The notes: a model not told the origin generated them from the sequence alone. 64,000 bases of DNA from Chitinophagaceae bacterium IBVUCB2 (GCA_002127295.1 NFUV01000002.1:682001-746000); one strand, 5' to 3'; counted from the stretch's first letter, positions 53,299 through 62,518 are shown. Made by a program: numbers and translations.

Positions 53299-53694
53299 TT
53301 AGTTCTTATTTCTTCCTTTAGGGATTGTTCTTAATATTTCTTCTTTCGTGGGTAAGTCCCCATCGGGTTTCTTTTTTATCCAGATGGTTCTTTCTAAGAA
53401 AACCTCATTGTTGCTTTTCAACACAGCTTTTACAACCACTTTTTCTTCTTTAAAGTTTTCAGGAATGATCAATTGATTGCCTTCAAATGTTGCGGAAGAG
53501 CAGGAAAATTGTATCTCTTTTGTAGTTAACGGCATCCAGCGGCCGTTGGATAATTTACCATCTACGTTAATGTAATTATGCTGCCCTTTTTTTAGACTGT
53601 CGGTATATAAATTAAAATAAATACTATCTACCTTTTGGGAGAAAAGGGCTGTTACCGAAATTGTAAGTACTATAAGTAGGAAAGCTTTTTTCAT
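53299..53694 (-). CDS. Small secreted protein of unknown function
   Basis: A 131-residue exported protein with signal peptide MKKAFLLIVLTISVTALFSQ. The mature part has DSIYFNLYTDSLKKGQHNYINVDGK-like beta strands and LPLTTKEIQFSCSS, suggesting a small Ig-like domain. The C-terminus is basic (TIPKGRNKN). Start set at ATG 53692-53694; a longer frame adds 14 residues before the signal sequence. No recognised family. It is upstream of the shared terminator and downstream of the Pr6Pr gene on the same strand. Confidence 0.62.
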   Translation of the reverse strand: MKKAFLLIVLTISVTALFSQKVDSIYFNLYTDSLKKGQHNYINVDGKLSNGRWMPLTTKEIQFSCSSATFEGNQLIIPENFKEEKVVVKAVLKSNNEVFLERTIWIKKKPDGDLPTKEEILRTIPKGRNKN

Positions 53695-53768
53695 ATCTGG
53701 TTGTATCGCTCTACAAAAGTCGTAAAACCATACCAAATGGTTGTGCCGGTATAAGCTTTCTGCTTCTT

Positions 53769-54416
53769 TTAACGTTCAGAGGCTTTTCCCTGCCTGTTCC
53801 AGGCAATAGCACCCAGCCCTGCAAGCAAAAATGCCAGTAATACAAATACTGAATTAATAGCTACTTGCCCGTATCCAAATTTACCCGCATGCAAAAAAGG
53901 GTAGGGGTACCAATCCGCCATCGGCCCACGTAACAAAGAATACAGCAAATAGACAGCCGGAAAAATGAGCCAGGGGGCAAGGTTTTTCCACTGCAATACT
54001 TTTTGGGGAGTGAAAATGAACCAGTATAAAACATACAGAAGAGGTACTAATACATGGAGCATATTATCAACGATCCATTCCAGCCCGGTTAATGTGGTGA
54101 TACCTCTGAGTACGGTATTGTACACAAGTCCGACTATGAAAATATAAACAGCAATTGCAGTCTGCACCGTGACTTTTGAAAAGAATGACCCTAAGGCTGA
54201 TGATGGGGCGACTACTGATGAGGTTAGAGAAACGGCGATCAACAAGTTTGAAAGAATAGTAAAGTAGCTGAAATAGTTAGTGGTTACTTTCAGCGTACTA
54301 TACCCGGTAATATTGGTGGTTTGTTGAATTAAATAGAATTGAACTATTAAAGCAATCCATGCAATAATAGCAATGCCGGCAGCAGCTGATTTTTTTGTAG
54401 TAGTTGAATGGTTCAT
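53769..54416 (-). CDS. Pr6Pr-family membrane protein
   Basis: A 215-residue protein with six membrane helices. The blocks FSYFTILSNLLIAVS, YNTVLRGITTLTGLEWIVDNMLHVLVPLLYVLYW and the last helices match the Pr6Pr (FAR-17a/AIG1-like) family. The paired Asn and His in NMLHVLVP are conserved within it; in eukaryotic relatives such residues support hydrolysis of fatty-acid esters. The bacterial role is unknown. I start at ATG 54414-54416, because the longest frame begins with TTG. It is in the same direction as the small secreted gene downstream. Confidence 0.76.
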   Translation of the reverse strand: MNHSTTTKKSAAAGIAIIAWIALIVQFYLIQQTTNITGYSTLKVTTNYFSYFTILSNLLIAVSLTSSVVAPSSALGSFFSKVTVQTAIAVYIFIVGLVYNTVLRGITTLTGLEWIVDNMLHVLVPLLYVLYWFIFTPQKVLQWKNLAPWLIFPAVYLLYSLLRGPMADWYPYPFLHAGKFGYGQVAINSVFVLLAFLLAGLGAIAWNRQGKASER

Positions 54417-54471
54417 ACATTCAATATACAAGAAAATTTATTTTGTTGCGAATGCTGTGGAAGTATGATTT

Positions 54472-55386
54472 TTATTTTCTTTTAAGTTGCAGCAGGATTG
54501 TTTTCTCTCTTGCATAAGCGGCACAATCAGCTTTGCCGGAAGTATTATCGCTTACAATATAAATATTGCCTGCTTCGTCTATGGTGATGCCTTCAAGGTT
54601 CATACTGTAATCTTCATCTTTATACTTGTTAGATGTTTCACTAAAAGCTTCAACGGGGATATTAGCCAAAGTTTCCCGGATAAGATTTCCGTTATTATCA
54701 ATAGTAATAGATTCCAAAAACTGTTGCCTTAATTTTCCTTTGGAATATGATTTTAAACAGATAAGACGGTTGTTCGATGTGTCTACACAAATATCAGAGT
54801 AGCGCCACTGAGGATTTTCTAATGGCAGTTCTATCATGGATTCATATTTCAATACCGGCACTGCATCATCCGTTGCCTGCTCAATAGTGTATGTATAGAT
54901 TTGTGACCTTGACATATCCTCGGTTCTTTCCCGAAGCAGGTAGAATTTTTTATTTTTTTCATTGGCAGCAATGCCTTCCATGCCATCTCCGTTTTTAGAT
55001 TTTTGGGGGAGCATTTCAGATGTTTGTACTGTTTTTAATTCCCCCGTTTGCGGATTTACTTCATACACAGCTGCTATATTTTCTGAGATCATGTACAGCT
55101 TGTTTTTGTAGGAGGTCATACCTTCCATTTCGTAATTCTGCGGAACGTTGATGTTGACGCTGCTGATTACATTTCCATTTTCCGGGTTAACTGCATAAAG
55201 GATAGGGCATCTTTCTGATGCGAAATAGAGTGCTTTATTAAAATATTTCATACCGGAGATACAAACCTGTTTGTGCAGGCTGGCCTCCAGCATAATATTA
55301 TTGATACTATATAAAGGAACCTGTGGTGGTTGTGCCGTAAGGGTTAAAGATGCTATTAAACCGATGGCGAGAAAACTACTCCGCAT
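54472..55386 (-). CDS. Secreted beta-propeller protein (SdiA-regulated/phytase-like)
   Basis: A 304-residue exported protein. Signal MRSSFLAIGLIASLTLTAQ is followed by repeating blade-like units: GMKYFNKALYFASE, MEGMTSYKNKLYMISE, MEGIAANEKNKKFYLLRE and LEGITIDEAGNIYIVSD. The recurring (M/L)EG(M/I) pattern fits SdiA-regulated or phytase-like beta-propellers, which bind calcium or phosphate-bearing ligands. Enzymatic activity is not evident. ATG 55384-55386 gives a compact signal. Single gene, with a 222-base noncoding gap upstream. Confidence 0.72.
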   Translation of the reverse strand: MRSSFLAIGLIASLTLTAQPPQVPLYSINNIMLEASLHKQVCISGMKYFNKALYFASERCPILYAVNPENGNVISSVNINVPQNYEMEGMTSYKNKLYMISENIAAVYEVNPQTGELKTVQTSEMLPQKSKNGDGMEGIAANEKNKKFYLLRERTEDMSRSQIYTYTIEQATDDAVPVLKYESMIELPLENPQWRYSDICVDTSNNRLICLKSYSKGKLRQQFLESITIDNNGNLIRETLANIPVEAFSETSNKYKDEDYSMNLEGITIDEAGNIYIVSDNTSGKADCAAYAREKTILLQLKRK

Positions 55387-55608
55387 AATGATCAAATTTT
55401 TATTGAGCCTTTGATGGTTGTATTCAGCGAATTTAGCTGAAAGTTAGGGTATATACAACTGACGAAGGGAGTGGGAAAATGGAGGCTTTTGTGAATGTGA
55501 ATAAGTAAGAGAGTACGGATTAGTGATGTAGGCATTTCTTGTACAAATGCTTAATAGAACTACAATTGTTGAATTTTTCAAGTATTCTCCATTATTGGCA
55601 AGTCGATG

Positions 55609-56346
55609 TTAGCGATCGTTTCGTTTTCTTAGTTTTTTTGCCATCTGTAAGGAATGTTTCAATGAATTTATATTATTCCAGTCGCTATGTGAAATGATAA
55701 TAAACCTTGGGTCAGAACATTTTTTTTGTATTTTTTTTAGCGTAGTTGCGTATTCTGTTACGTTTGCATCTCCTAAGTAACCCAGGTTTTCAGCATCAAC
55801 ACCTTTTATTAGACAACCACCGTAAAGTATTTTTTCTTTCTTAAACCATACTATAATATTGTCTTTTGTATGCCCTTCTCCTGGGTAATAAGTTTCAAAA
55901 GAGTATGGTTCATAGTTGAAAACGGTATCTTTTGTCATTAAAAATTCAGCCCTTTTCTTATCATTCTGTTTACTCAATTCATCCGTAAGAGCAGTTGTGA
56001 AGGTTTTAATTCCTTGTTGCCTGTAATACTCAAGTCCAGCAGTTTTGTCGCTATGCCAATGTGTTGCGATGCACATTACTACTCTTTTATTATGCCTTAA
56101 TTTGATACTATCAAGTAATGGTTGAAACTGTGTTGTGTCCCAGGGTGTGTCAAACATAACAATGCCATTATTAGTTACAAGATACATTCCATTGGCAGGC
56201 ACTTGACTTTCCTGGTATGTGTTGTATGTTGTATAAATATAAAAGTCGCCTGTTAAATGTGAGATTTTAAGCTTCGTTTCTTTTGTCTGCCCCAAGATAT
56301 TGGTAAGAGAGAAAATAAATATAAGTGTCAATATAATTGCCCGCAT
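55609..56346 (-). CDS. Subclass B1 metallo-beta-lactamase
   Basis: A 245-residue periplasmic enzyme with a signal peptide (LIFIFSLTNILGQ). All six B1 zinc ligands are present: His96, His98 and Asp100 in ATHWHSDKTAGL, His159 in GEGHTKDN, Cys178 in GGCLIKG and His220 in ISHSDW. Lys181, three after Cys178, matches the B1 carboxylate-binding lysine. LGYLGDANV and SHSDW resemble the BlaB/IND group of Flavobacteriia. It should hydrolyse penicillins, cephalosporins and possibly carbapenems. It is flanked by ordinary chromosomal genes and lacks mobile elements, so it is probably intrinsic. Single gene. Confidence 0.88.
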   Translation of the reverse strand: MRAIILTLIFIFSLTNILGQTKETKLKISHLTGDFYIYTTYNTYQESQVPANGMYLVTNNGIVMFDTPWDTTQFQPLLDSIKLRHNKRVVMCIATHWHSDKTAGLEYYRQQGIKTFTTALTDELSKQNDKKRAEFLMTKDTVFNYEPYSFETYYPGEGHTKDNIIVWFKKEKILYGGCLIKGVDAENLGYLGDANVTEYATTLKKIQKKCSDPRFIIISHSDWNNINSLKHSLQMAKKLRKRNDR

Positions 56347-56429
56347 TCTGTTTCTTGTTTTTTGATAGGATTATGCCTGACTTTAAATTACTTCGAAAAC
56401 GTAAATTTATGATGTAAGATTCAGCAGGC

Positions 56430-56457
56430 AAAAAATAGCCCTTGATTTTCAAGAGCT
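56430..56457 (-). terminator. Rho-independent terminator after the response regulator
   Basis: On the minus strand AGCTCTTGA pairs with TCAAGGGCT (56449-56457 with 56437-56445) with one wobble and a 3-base loop, then ATTTTTT follows. It lies 24 bases past the stop codon. Confidence 0.75.
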
Positions 56458-56481
56458 AAACCTTTTTCATTTTATATCTAC

Positions 56482-57123
56482 TTATATCAACTTATGCTCA
56501 TATGCATACTTCACCAACCCAATCACAGAATTCGTATTGGTCTTACGAAAAATATTTTTGCGGTGTGTTTCTACTGTACGTTCACTGATGAATAATGTTT
56601 CAGCGATCAACTTATTATTATATTCTTTTTCTATCAGCCGTATAATTTCTATTTCCCGGGCAGTAAGATGGGCTTCTTCTTTTTGTTTTTTGCGTTGGCT
56701 GTTGCGTTGCAATTCATCAATTACTTCTTCGCTAAAATAAATACCGCCTCCGGCTATTTTCTCTAAGGCTGTTACCAATTCCTGTTTACCAATGTTTTTT
56801 AAAACATAACCGGCAATATCTGCTTCTTCAATCATTTCATTTACCAGGTCGCCCTGCCCACTCATAGACAATGCCAGAATTTTTATACCGGGATATTTTT
56901 CTTTTACCTGTCGTGCCAATTTGTTGCCGGGTAGTTTTGGCATCATTACATCGGTTAGTAAAACATCTATAGGATGGGAGCCAAGCTTTTCTACTACTTC
57001 GCTGGAGTCGGTGGTAGCAAACGCAAATTGAAATCTATCATGACCTTTTAGTAAAGACGTCAATCCATCTATTACAATTTGGTGGTCATCGACCAGTGCC
57101 AGGGTAATTTTTTCTTGTTTCAT
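56482..57123 (-). CDS. NarL/LuxR-type response regulator
   Basis: A 213-residue DNA-binding regulator. The receiver domain has acidic pair Asp12-Asp13, phosphoacceptor Asp58 in LLTDVMMPKLPGN, and the conserved Lys in YVLKNIG. The LuxR-type helix-turn-helix occupies about 148-210: LTAREIEIIRLIEKEYNNKLIAE, SERTVETHRKNIFRK. It is the probable partner of the TPR histidine kinase 156 bases upstream on the same strand. A separate terminator follows. Target genes are unknown. Confidence 0.93.
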   Translation of the reverse strand: MKQEKITLALVDDHQIVIDGLTSLLKGHDRFQFAFATTDSSEVVEKLGSHPIDVLLTDVMMPKLPGNKLARQVKEKYPGIKILALSMSGQGDLVNEMIEEADIAGYVLKNIGKQELVTALEKIAGGGIYFSEEVIDELQRNSQRKKQKEEAHLTAREIEIIRLIEKEYNNKLIAETLFISERTVETHRKNIFRKTNTNSVIGLVKYAYEHKLI

Positions 57124-57279
57124 GCCGGTTGTGGTTCTAAAATACTAAAATTTGTTGAGGTCGTCGTCCGAACTACCGGACACCATACTGGATGCAGCTG
57201 TTGGAAGATTTGCAGCGGGGCAATTGTTAAAGCCTAGCTAATGCTTGTATATAAGCGGAAACTGAGTGGTAGTAAGGTT

Positions 57280-59202
57280 TTATAGCGGCACATGGAGGGC
57301 AATCAGTGTTCCCCGGCCGGGTGCTGAATCGAAATCTACCGTTCCTTTCAGGTAGCCAATACGGGTAATGATATTTTTGAGTCCTATACCATCGTATTTA
57401 TCCGTATCGGTTATATCGAAACCTTTGCCATTATCTTCTATAGTGCCACTAACGCCGTCCTTGTCACGAATTAGGGAGATATCAAGTGTTGTTGCATCAG
57501 AATGTTTGATCACATTATTCACACATTCCTGTATCACTCTATAAAGTACGATCTCTACATTGGAATCCAATCGTTCCTGCAATCCTTCGGCTGATACATG
57601 CACCCGCAGGTTTTTACTGCTGATTTTATCAGCAAATTCCTGGATAGCAATGCCGAGGTTATTTCTTAATAATGCATTGGGCATCATAATATGCGAAACA
57701 GTGCGGACTTCCCGGCAGCTCTCATCCAGCAGGTTGATGATTTTTGCAAAGGAATTTTTTTGCTCGGCGCTGGCAAAGCTCATTTCAGATTCTAAGGCTG
57801 ATAAATTCATTTTTGTTGCACTCATCATTTGTCCAAGACCATCATGCAGATCTTTGGCAATCCGTTGCCGTTCGTTTTCTTCCGCTTCCATTACCGCTTT
57901 TACGGCAGCTTCCTGCTGCTTCATTAATTCTGTTTTCATCAAAGTTTCCTGGCGCAGTTTGTTGCGTTTATAAATGGAGGATAATAACAGGCCTGCCATT
58001 AAAACAAGACCTCCAATTCCTACGAATAAATAATTCTGCAGCACAATTTTGCTTCGCTGTTGCTCAATCAGGCGGTCACTTTTTTCTGTTTCGTATTTAG
58101 TTTGCATTTCTGCTAATGCTTTTGGATTGGCATCTGCATACATGCTGTCTTTAAGCTGGTTCATTTTACGATATAGCGCAGCTGACTTTTCAAATTCTTG
58201 ATTGGCATCGTAATTTTCTGCCAGCGAACTATAGATCATCGGGAGCTTGGCATCAATATTTTCTTTTTCGGCGATCTTTAATGCTTCTTCCCCGGTTGCA
58301 ATTCCTTCTTTGGTTCTGCCAAGCTTTGCATACAAGCTTGACATTTCTGCTAAGTCTGAAACTGTAAAAAAAGGATCATTCACTTTTTGGCGCAGGGGTT
58401 GTGCTTTTAAAAATGTTTCCAAAGCCTCGTTGTATTGACCTTTATTTCGCTGGGCTGTTCCAAGGATAAATAAGCCATTGGCTTCACCTGAAATATTTCC
58501 AAATTTCTTTGCAGCTGCAATGCCCATTTGGGCATACATATAGGCGGAGTCTGTTTTATTCAATGAGCCATAGCAGGAACCGAGATTATTATAAACAGTA
58601 ACCAGGTATTTTTCAGGCAGATTTTTTTCTTTGATCAAAGCTGTAGCCGTATGAAATTTTGAAATTGCATTTTCAAACTGGTGAAGTTCCATCATGGCCC
58701 AACCCATATTTACATAGGCTTTGGCCATTGTAGTATGATCATTTGCCAATTCTGCTTTTTGTAAGGCGATATAGAAAAGATCAAGGGCCACCTTTTGTTT
58801 ATCCATTTTCATATTACAAAGGCCGGAGAAAGAATAATATTCAGCAAGTAGGGAAGCTTGTTTTGGTTGACCCAGTAACCAATTGATATTCTTTTGAGCT
58901 ATTTGCAATCCCTTTTCAGGATTGCCTGTGTTGTAGTAATAGTAAGAAACATTTAGTTCCGCTTTTATGATACGTAATGAATCATTGCTGTTCTTTAATA
59001 ATTCAAGTGCAGCATTGGCATATCGAAATGAGGAATCAGGATTTAGATTGGCATAAGAAGTTGCTAGTTGTAGTAATCCTTCAATCTTTTTTGATTGATT
59101 GTTTTCTACAGCTATGTTTTTTTTCAGGCTATCGGTATTAACCTGTGCCTGTGAACTGACTGCAAAACAAAGAATGAGTATGGAAAAGAAAATCTGCTTC
59201 AT
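57280..59202 (-). CDS. Sensor histidine kinase with periplasmic TPR repeats (HisKA_3)
   Basis: A 640-residue membrane kinase. A signal peptide (to about residue 20) is followed by six to eight TPR motifs (about 35-350; AYVNMGWAMMELHQFENAI is one). One membrane helix (391-411, YLFVGIGGLVLMAGLLLSS) leads to a short coiled linker. The kinase core has His453 in IAKDLHDGLGQMM and an ATP-binding domain (VIQECVNNVIKHSD, DNGKGFD, GIGLKNI). The TPR domain in the periplasm could sense a protein or peptide. It pairs with the LuxR regulator downstream; dapB lies just upstream on the same strand, 5 bases apart. Confidence 0.92.
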   Translation of the reverse strand: MKQIFFSILILCFAVSSQAQVNTDSLKKNIAVENNQSKKIEGLLQLATSYANLNPDSSFRYANAALELLKNSNDSLRIIKAELNVSYYYYNTGNPEKGLQIAQKNINWLLGQPKQASLLAEYYSFSGLCNMKMDKQKVALDLFYIALQKAELANDHTTMAKAYVNMGWAMMELHQFENAISKFHTATALIKEKNLPEKYLVTVYNNLGSCYGSLNKTDSAYMYAQMGIAAAKKFGNISGEANGLFILGTAQRNKGQYNEALETFLKAQPLRQKVNDPFFTVSDLAEMSSLYAKLGRTKEGIATGEEALKIAEKENIDAKLPMIYSSLAENYDANQEFEKSAALYRKMNQLKDSMYADANPKALAEMQTKYETEKSDRLIEQQRSKIVLQNYLFVGIGGLVLMAGLLLSSIYKRNKLRQETLMKTELMKQQEAAVKAVMEAEENERQRIAKDLHDGLGQMMSATKMNLSALESEMSFASAEQKNSFAKIINLLDESCREVRTVSHIMMPNALLRNNLGIAIQEFADKISSKNLRVHVSAEGLQERLDSNVEIVLYRVIQECVNNVIKHSDATTLDISLIRDKDGVSGTIEDNGKGFDITDTDKYDGIGLKNIITRIGYLKGTVDFDSAPGRGTLIALHVPL

Positions 59203-59207
59203 AAAAA

Positions 59208-59924
59208 TTATAAGCCTAATACATCCTTCATTGTAAAAAATCCCTTTTTATCTTTTATATATTCAGCTGCTAATACAGCACCGGTGGCAAAGCCTGTCCG
59301 GTTATGGGCAGTATGAATAATTTCTATATCATCGATTACAGACGAGTATTTAATACTGTGGGTGCCCGGAGCCGGATCGACCCGCTGGCTGATTATTTCC
59401 AAATCCGCAGGATTATCACTCAACTTATTAACCCATTGGTTTTTTCGTTTTACTTCTTCCAGTATTTGCTCAGCCAATGTGATCGCAGTACCGCTTGGGG
59501 CATCTTTTTTTTGGGTATGATGTGTTTCTTCCAGTATTACTTCGTATTCTTTATGTGGTGCCATAAGAGCCGCCAGCCGTTTATTTACTTCAAAGAAAAT
59601 ATTTACACCCACACTGTAATTGCTGGAATAAGAAAAGGAGCCATTGTTGTTACGGCAAAAAGTTTTTAGCTCCTCCAATTGGTCTGTCCACCCGGTAGAG
59701 CCGCAAACAACAGGGATGCCAAAGGCAAGACATTTTTTTACATTTTCAAAGGCACTGTGCGGACTGGTGAATTCGATAGCAGCATCAGCATTGGCTATAT
59801 TCTCTTTGGTAAACTCATGAAGGTTCGGCTGGTCAATTTTTAAGACAATTTGATGCCCTCTTTGTACGGCAACTTCCTCAATAGCTTTGCCCATTTTGCC
59901 ATAACCAATCAATACAATCTTCAT
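59208..59924 (-). CDS. dapB: 4-hydroxy-tetrahydrodipicolinate reductase
   Basis: A 238-residue reductase. The NAD(P)-binding loop is IGYGKMGKAIEEVA (5-18). STGWT and FSYSSNYSVGVNIFFEVNK follow, and the substrate block is EETHHTQKKDAPSGTA, with the catalytic His pair and Lys. It reduces the DapA product to tetrahydrodipicolinate for diaminopimelate and lysine. The gene follows parA, parB and DUF5683 in the order typical of Bacteroidota. An exact TACATTTG box lies upstream, suggesting its own promoter. The histidine kinase start is 5 bases after its stop. Confidence 0.95.
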   Translation of the reverse strand: MKIVLIGYGKMGKAIEEVAVQRGHQIVLKIDQPNLHEFTKENIANADAAIEFTSPHSAFENVKKCLAFGIPVVCGSTGWTDQLEELKTFCRNNNGSFSYSSNYSVGVNIFFEVNKRLAALMAPHKEYEVILEETHHTQKKDAPSGTAITLAEQILEEVKRKNQWVNKLSDNPADLEIISQRVDPAPGTHSIKYSSVIDDIEIIHTAHNRTGFATGAVLAAEYIKDKKGFFTMKDVLGL

Positions 59925-59942
59925 AATAAGTAGTTAGTGTTA

Positions 59943-59950
59943 CAAATGTA
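59943..59950 (-). promoter_or_regulatory. Putative -7 promoter element for dapB
   Basis: Minus-strand TACATTTG is an exact TAnnTTTG match, 18 bases before the dapB ATG. No TTG at 19-21 bases. Confidence 0.4.
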
Positions 59951-60023
59951 GTTATTAAAGCTTCTGTGTGATACCCGTACTGGTACGGATTTTATTTGAA
60001 AGGAGTGGAGTAAAGAAAAGGAT

Positions 60024-60635
60024 TTATTTTCCAATCTTCAACACTACACTAAGGCCATTTGTACCGGCCAATTCGCTTCTTCCTGGTTTGAACTGCAGGC
60101 TGAGGTCGGGACTTACATCAAAACTTTTAAGATGTGCATCTACAGTGGCATCAATAACATTCAAGCCCCATAAAAGCAGGAAGAACAACACGGAGTAATC
60201 AATATCCCTTCGGTATTGATTGCGGAGGTATTGCAAAGTACTTTGGTCGTTTCTGTTTATAAGAAACTGTAGTTTGGGATGAACGTTTGGAAAATTAGCT
60301 ACATCATTTGTTGCAAGTGTGGTATAAGCAAACCTTGTTCTTTTATACCATTGCAGATTGTATACAAAAACTCCGGCACAAGTTCCTAATGCGCCGTATA
60401 CGATCGGAAGCTTCCAGTATTTCTTATTATAGATTTGTCCAAGTCCGGGTAAAATAGCAGAGCGGATAGCGGCTGTTCTCGGACTATGTTTATGTATGGT
60501 GTCTTTGGTAATTTTAAATTTTGTTTCAACCGGGGTTGAATCTTTTTTAGACACATTGATTTCGGTTTCCTGTGCAAAACAACTGACAGAAAAGATAAGA
60601 CAAGAAGCAAATAAAACAGAGAAAGATATTCTCAT
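60024..60635 (-). CDS. DUF5683 protein
   Basis: A 203-residue exported protein (signal about residues 1-21, ending SVSCFAQ). The conserved DUF5683 core is AIRSAILPGLGQIYNKKYWKLP, followed by a hydrophobic helix YGALGTCAGVFVYNL and a second (YSVLFFLLLWGLNVIDATVDAHL). The last part has beta strands LSVVLKIGK. Function unknown. It lies directly after parB, with 6 bases between stop and start, in an order (parA-parB-DUF5683-dapB) common in Bacteroidota. It may be coupled to envelope growth at the poles. Confidence 0.85.
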   Translation of the reverse strand: MRISFSVLFASCLIFSVSCFAQETEINVSKKDSTPVETKFKITKDTIHKHSPRTAAIRSAILPGLGQIYNKKYWKLPIVYGALGTCAGVFVYNLQWYKRTRFAYTTLATNDVANFPNVHPKLQFLINRNDQSTLQYLRNQYRRDIDYSVLFFLLLWGLNVIDATVDAHLKSFDVSPDLSLQFKPGRSELAGTNGLSVVLKIGK

Positions 60636-60641
60636 TGTGTA

Positions 60642-61559
60642 TTAATCAAGTGGTGCATCTAACTGGCCGAGAATTTTATTGAACTCATCTTGCGAATAAT
60701 AATCAATAATAATCTGTCCGCTTCCGTTTCGGCTGTGTTTTAGCTTTACCCGGGTGCTGAAATGCGATGCTAATTTATCTTCTATTCTTTGAAAGGCAGG
60801 GGGCAACTGGCTTTTTGTTGGTTTTTTAACACCGCCGCCCTGTTTGTAAAGATTGCGTACCAATGCTTCTGTTTGACGAACGGATAAACCTTTGTCTTTT
60901 ATTTCTTTGAAAATGTACAGTTGCTTATCAATCGTATCAACATTTATTAATGCTCTTGCATGTCCCATGCTTAACTCACCATTGCGAACGGCTAACTGAA
61001 TATCCGGGGGTAATTTTAATAGGCGTATGAAATTAGCCACCGTACTTCTGTCTTTCCCCATTCTTTCAGCTACCTGTTCCTGTGTGTAATCCAATTCTTC
61101 CATCATCCGCTTATAACTAAGCGAAACTTCCATGGCATTTAAATCTTCCCGTTGTAAATTTTCAAGTAATGCTAATTCGAGTAGTTGTGCATCATTTGCC
61201 TGGCGAACGTAGGCGGGAATATCTTTTAAGTCAGCCAGCTTAGAAGCTCTCCATCTTCTTTCGCCGGAGATAAGCCGGTATTTGCCATTGGCCAGTTTTG
61301 AAACTGTAACCGGTTGGATAATATCATGCAGTTTTATAGATTCTGCTAATTCTTGTAATGCTTTTTCTTCAAAGTCACGACGTGGTTGCTTTGGATTGGG
61401 TTCTATATCATCAACAGAAATACGATTCGTACCTGTTGCATTTTCCACCACATTTGTTTTTAAGGTGCCGCTGGTAGTTTTAAGATCAGCGTCAATATTT
61501 TGTAGTAATGAACGGATGCCTTTACCTAGTAAATCTTTATTTTGTTTGGGATTGGTCAT
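60642..61559 (-). CDS. parB: Chromosome partition protein ParB
   Basis: A 305-residue ParB/Spo0J protein. The CTP-binding N-terminal domain has IEPNPKQPRRDFEE and LISGERRWRASKLA. The helix-turn-helix core is TQEQVAERMGKDRSTVANFI, with LKLPPDIQLAVRNGELSMGHARAL next. The C-terminal dimer domain follows a Lys/Gly-rich linker. It loads at parS sites and spreads to segregate origins. I start at ATG 61557-61559. No parS palindrome is seen in the window. It sits between parA and DUF5683. Confidence 0.95.
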   Translation of the reverse strand: MTNPKQNKDLLGKGIRSLLQNIDADLKTTSGTLKTNVVENATGTNRISVDDIEPNPKQPRRDFEEKALQELAESIKLHDIIQPVTVSKLANGKYRLISGERRWRASKLADLKDIPAYVRQANDAQLLELALLENLQREDLNAMEVSLSYKRMMEELDYTQEQVAERMGKDRSTVANFIRLLKLPPDIQLAVRNGELSMGHARALINVDTIDKQLYIFKEIKDKGLSVRQTEALVRNLYKQGGGVKKPTKSQLPPAFQRIEDKLASHFSTRVKLKHSRNGSGQIIIDYYSQDEFNKILGQLDAPLD

Positions 61560-61575
61560 GTACAATTTGTTGTAT

Positions 61576-61649
61576 GTAGTTTATAGTTCTTAGTCCAGCC
61601 GGGTCAATTGTAGTTTATTACATTTTAAAAAAAACTACAAACTATGAAC
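61576..61649. repeat. Inverted repeat of the GTAGTTTATAGTTC type between parB and parA
   Basis: GTAGTTTATAGTTCTTAG (from about 61578) and CTACAAACTATGAACTTAT (from about 61635) are near reverse complements over 18 bases, with a spacer of about 40 bases. It is related to the accB-accC repeat, which also carries TATAGTTCAT. Confidence 0.45.
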
Positions 61650-62453
61650 TTATAACTCCAATATTCTCTCCTCATTCTTAATTTTCGTCAAATCGTTTTT
61701 CTGGAGTATCTCTTTTGCGAGGTTAAGATAATTCATTGACCCTTTACTACTGGCATCATATAAAATTACCGGCTTGCCTGCGCTGGGGGCTTCGGCCAGT
61801 TTTGCATTGCGGTGTATGATAGTGCTGAACACCATATCCTCAAAATGACGGCGTACTTCACTTACTACCTGGTTGCAAAGACGGAGACGTCCATCATACA
61901 TCGTCATCAATATACCTTCAATTACCAATGCAGTGTTTAACCGGCTTTGAACAATTTTAATAGTATTTAATAATTTGCCCAATCCTTCTAATGCAAAAAA
62001 TTCACATTGAACCGGCACCACTACGGAATCGGCAGCAGTTAAAGCATTTACAGTAATTAAACCAAGGGAAGGCGAGCAATCAATAACTATGAAATCATAT
62101 TCATCCCGAATAGCTTCTAACTGGCTTTTTAATACCATTTCCCGGTTGGGATAATTGATCATTTCAATTTCGGCCCCCACTAAATCAATATGAGATGGAA
62201 TAAGGTCGAGATTCGGGATTTCTGTTTTAAGAATAACATCTTTTGCTTTGGCCTCATTCACCATACAGTCATACAGGCTTTGGGTGATATTGTGCAGATC
62301 AAAACCAACACCAGTTGTGCTATTAGCCTGTGGATCGCCATCTACGAGCAGAGTTTTATACTCCAGCACAGCAAAGCTTGCTGCCAGGTTGATGGCAGTA
62401 GTAGTCTTGCCAACTCCTCCTTTTTGATTTGCTACACCGATTATTCTTCCCAT
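61650..62453 (-). CDS. parA: Chromosome partition ATPase ParA
   Basis: A 267-residue deviant Walker ATPase. [15 protein letters not shown] (11-25) is the signature lysine P-loop, [11 protein letters not shown] is the switch I region, and [16 protein letters not shown] is Walker B. The family binds DNA nonspecifically and moves ParB-bound origins. The start [10 protein letters not shown] sits right before the P-loop. The order parA-parB-DUF5683 fits Bacteroidota chromosomes. It is divergent from the metallophosphoesterase, with 168 bases between. Confidence 0.96.
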   Translation of the reverse strand: MGRIIGVANQKGGVGKTTTAINLAASFAVLEYKTLLVDGDPQANSTTGVGFDLHNITQSLYDCMVNEAKAKDVILKTEIPNLDLIPSHIDLVGAEIEMINYPNREMVLKSQLEAIRDEYDFIVIDCSPSLGLITVNALTAADSVVVPVQCEFFALEGLGKLLNTIKIVQSRLNTALVIEGILMTMYDGRLRLCNQVVSEVRRHFEDMVFSTIIHRNAKLAEAPSAGKPVILYDASSKGSMNYLNLAKEILQKNDLTKIKNEERILEL

Positions 62454-62518
62454 TTTGCCGAATACTCCTTGTAATGATTAAATGTTAGTGGTAAAATTGC
62501 CGCCTGAAAGCAAGAACG

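Noticed and set aside
56267..56452. A 61-codon minus-strand frame overlapping the beta-lactamase start
   Set aside because: It overlaps the signal peptide of the beta-lactamase and the response-regulator terminator region; no coding character.
57166..57181. GTCCG/CGGAC hairpin between the histidine kinase and the response regulator, as a possible terminator
   Set aside because: A 5-base stem without a T-run on the minus strand does not support termination. Cotranscription of the two genes remains possible.
60642..62453. A parS centromere near parAB
   Set aside because: I looked for the usual palindrome TGTTTCACGTGAAACA and close variants and saw none in the window; it may lie elsewhere near the origin.
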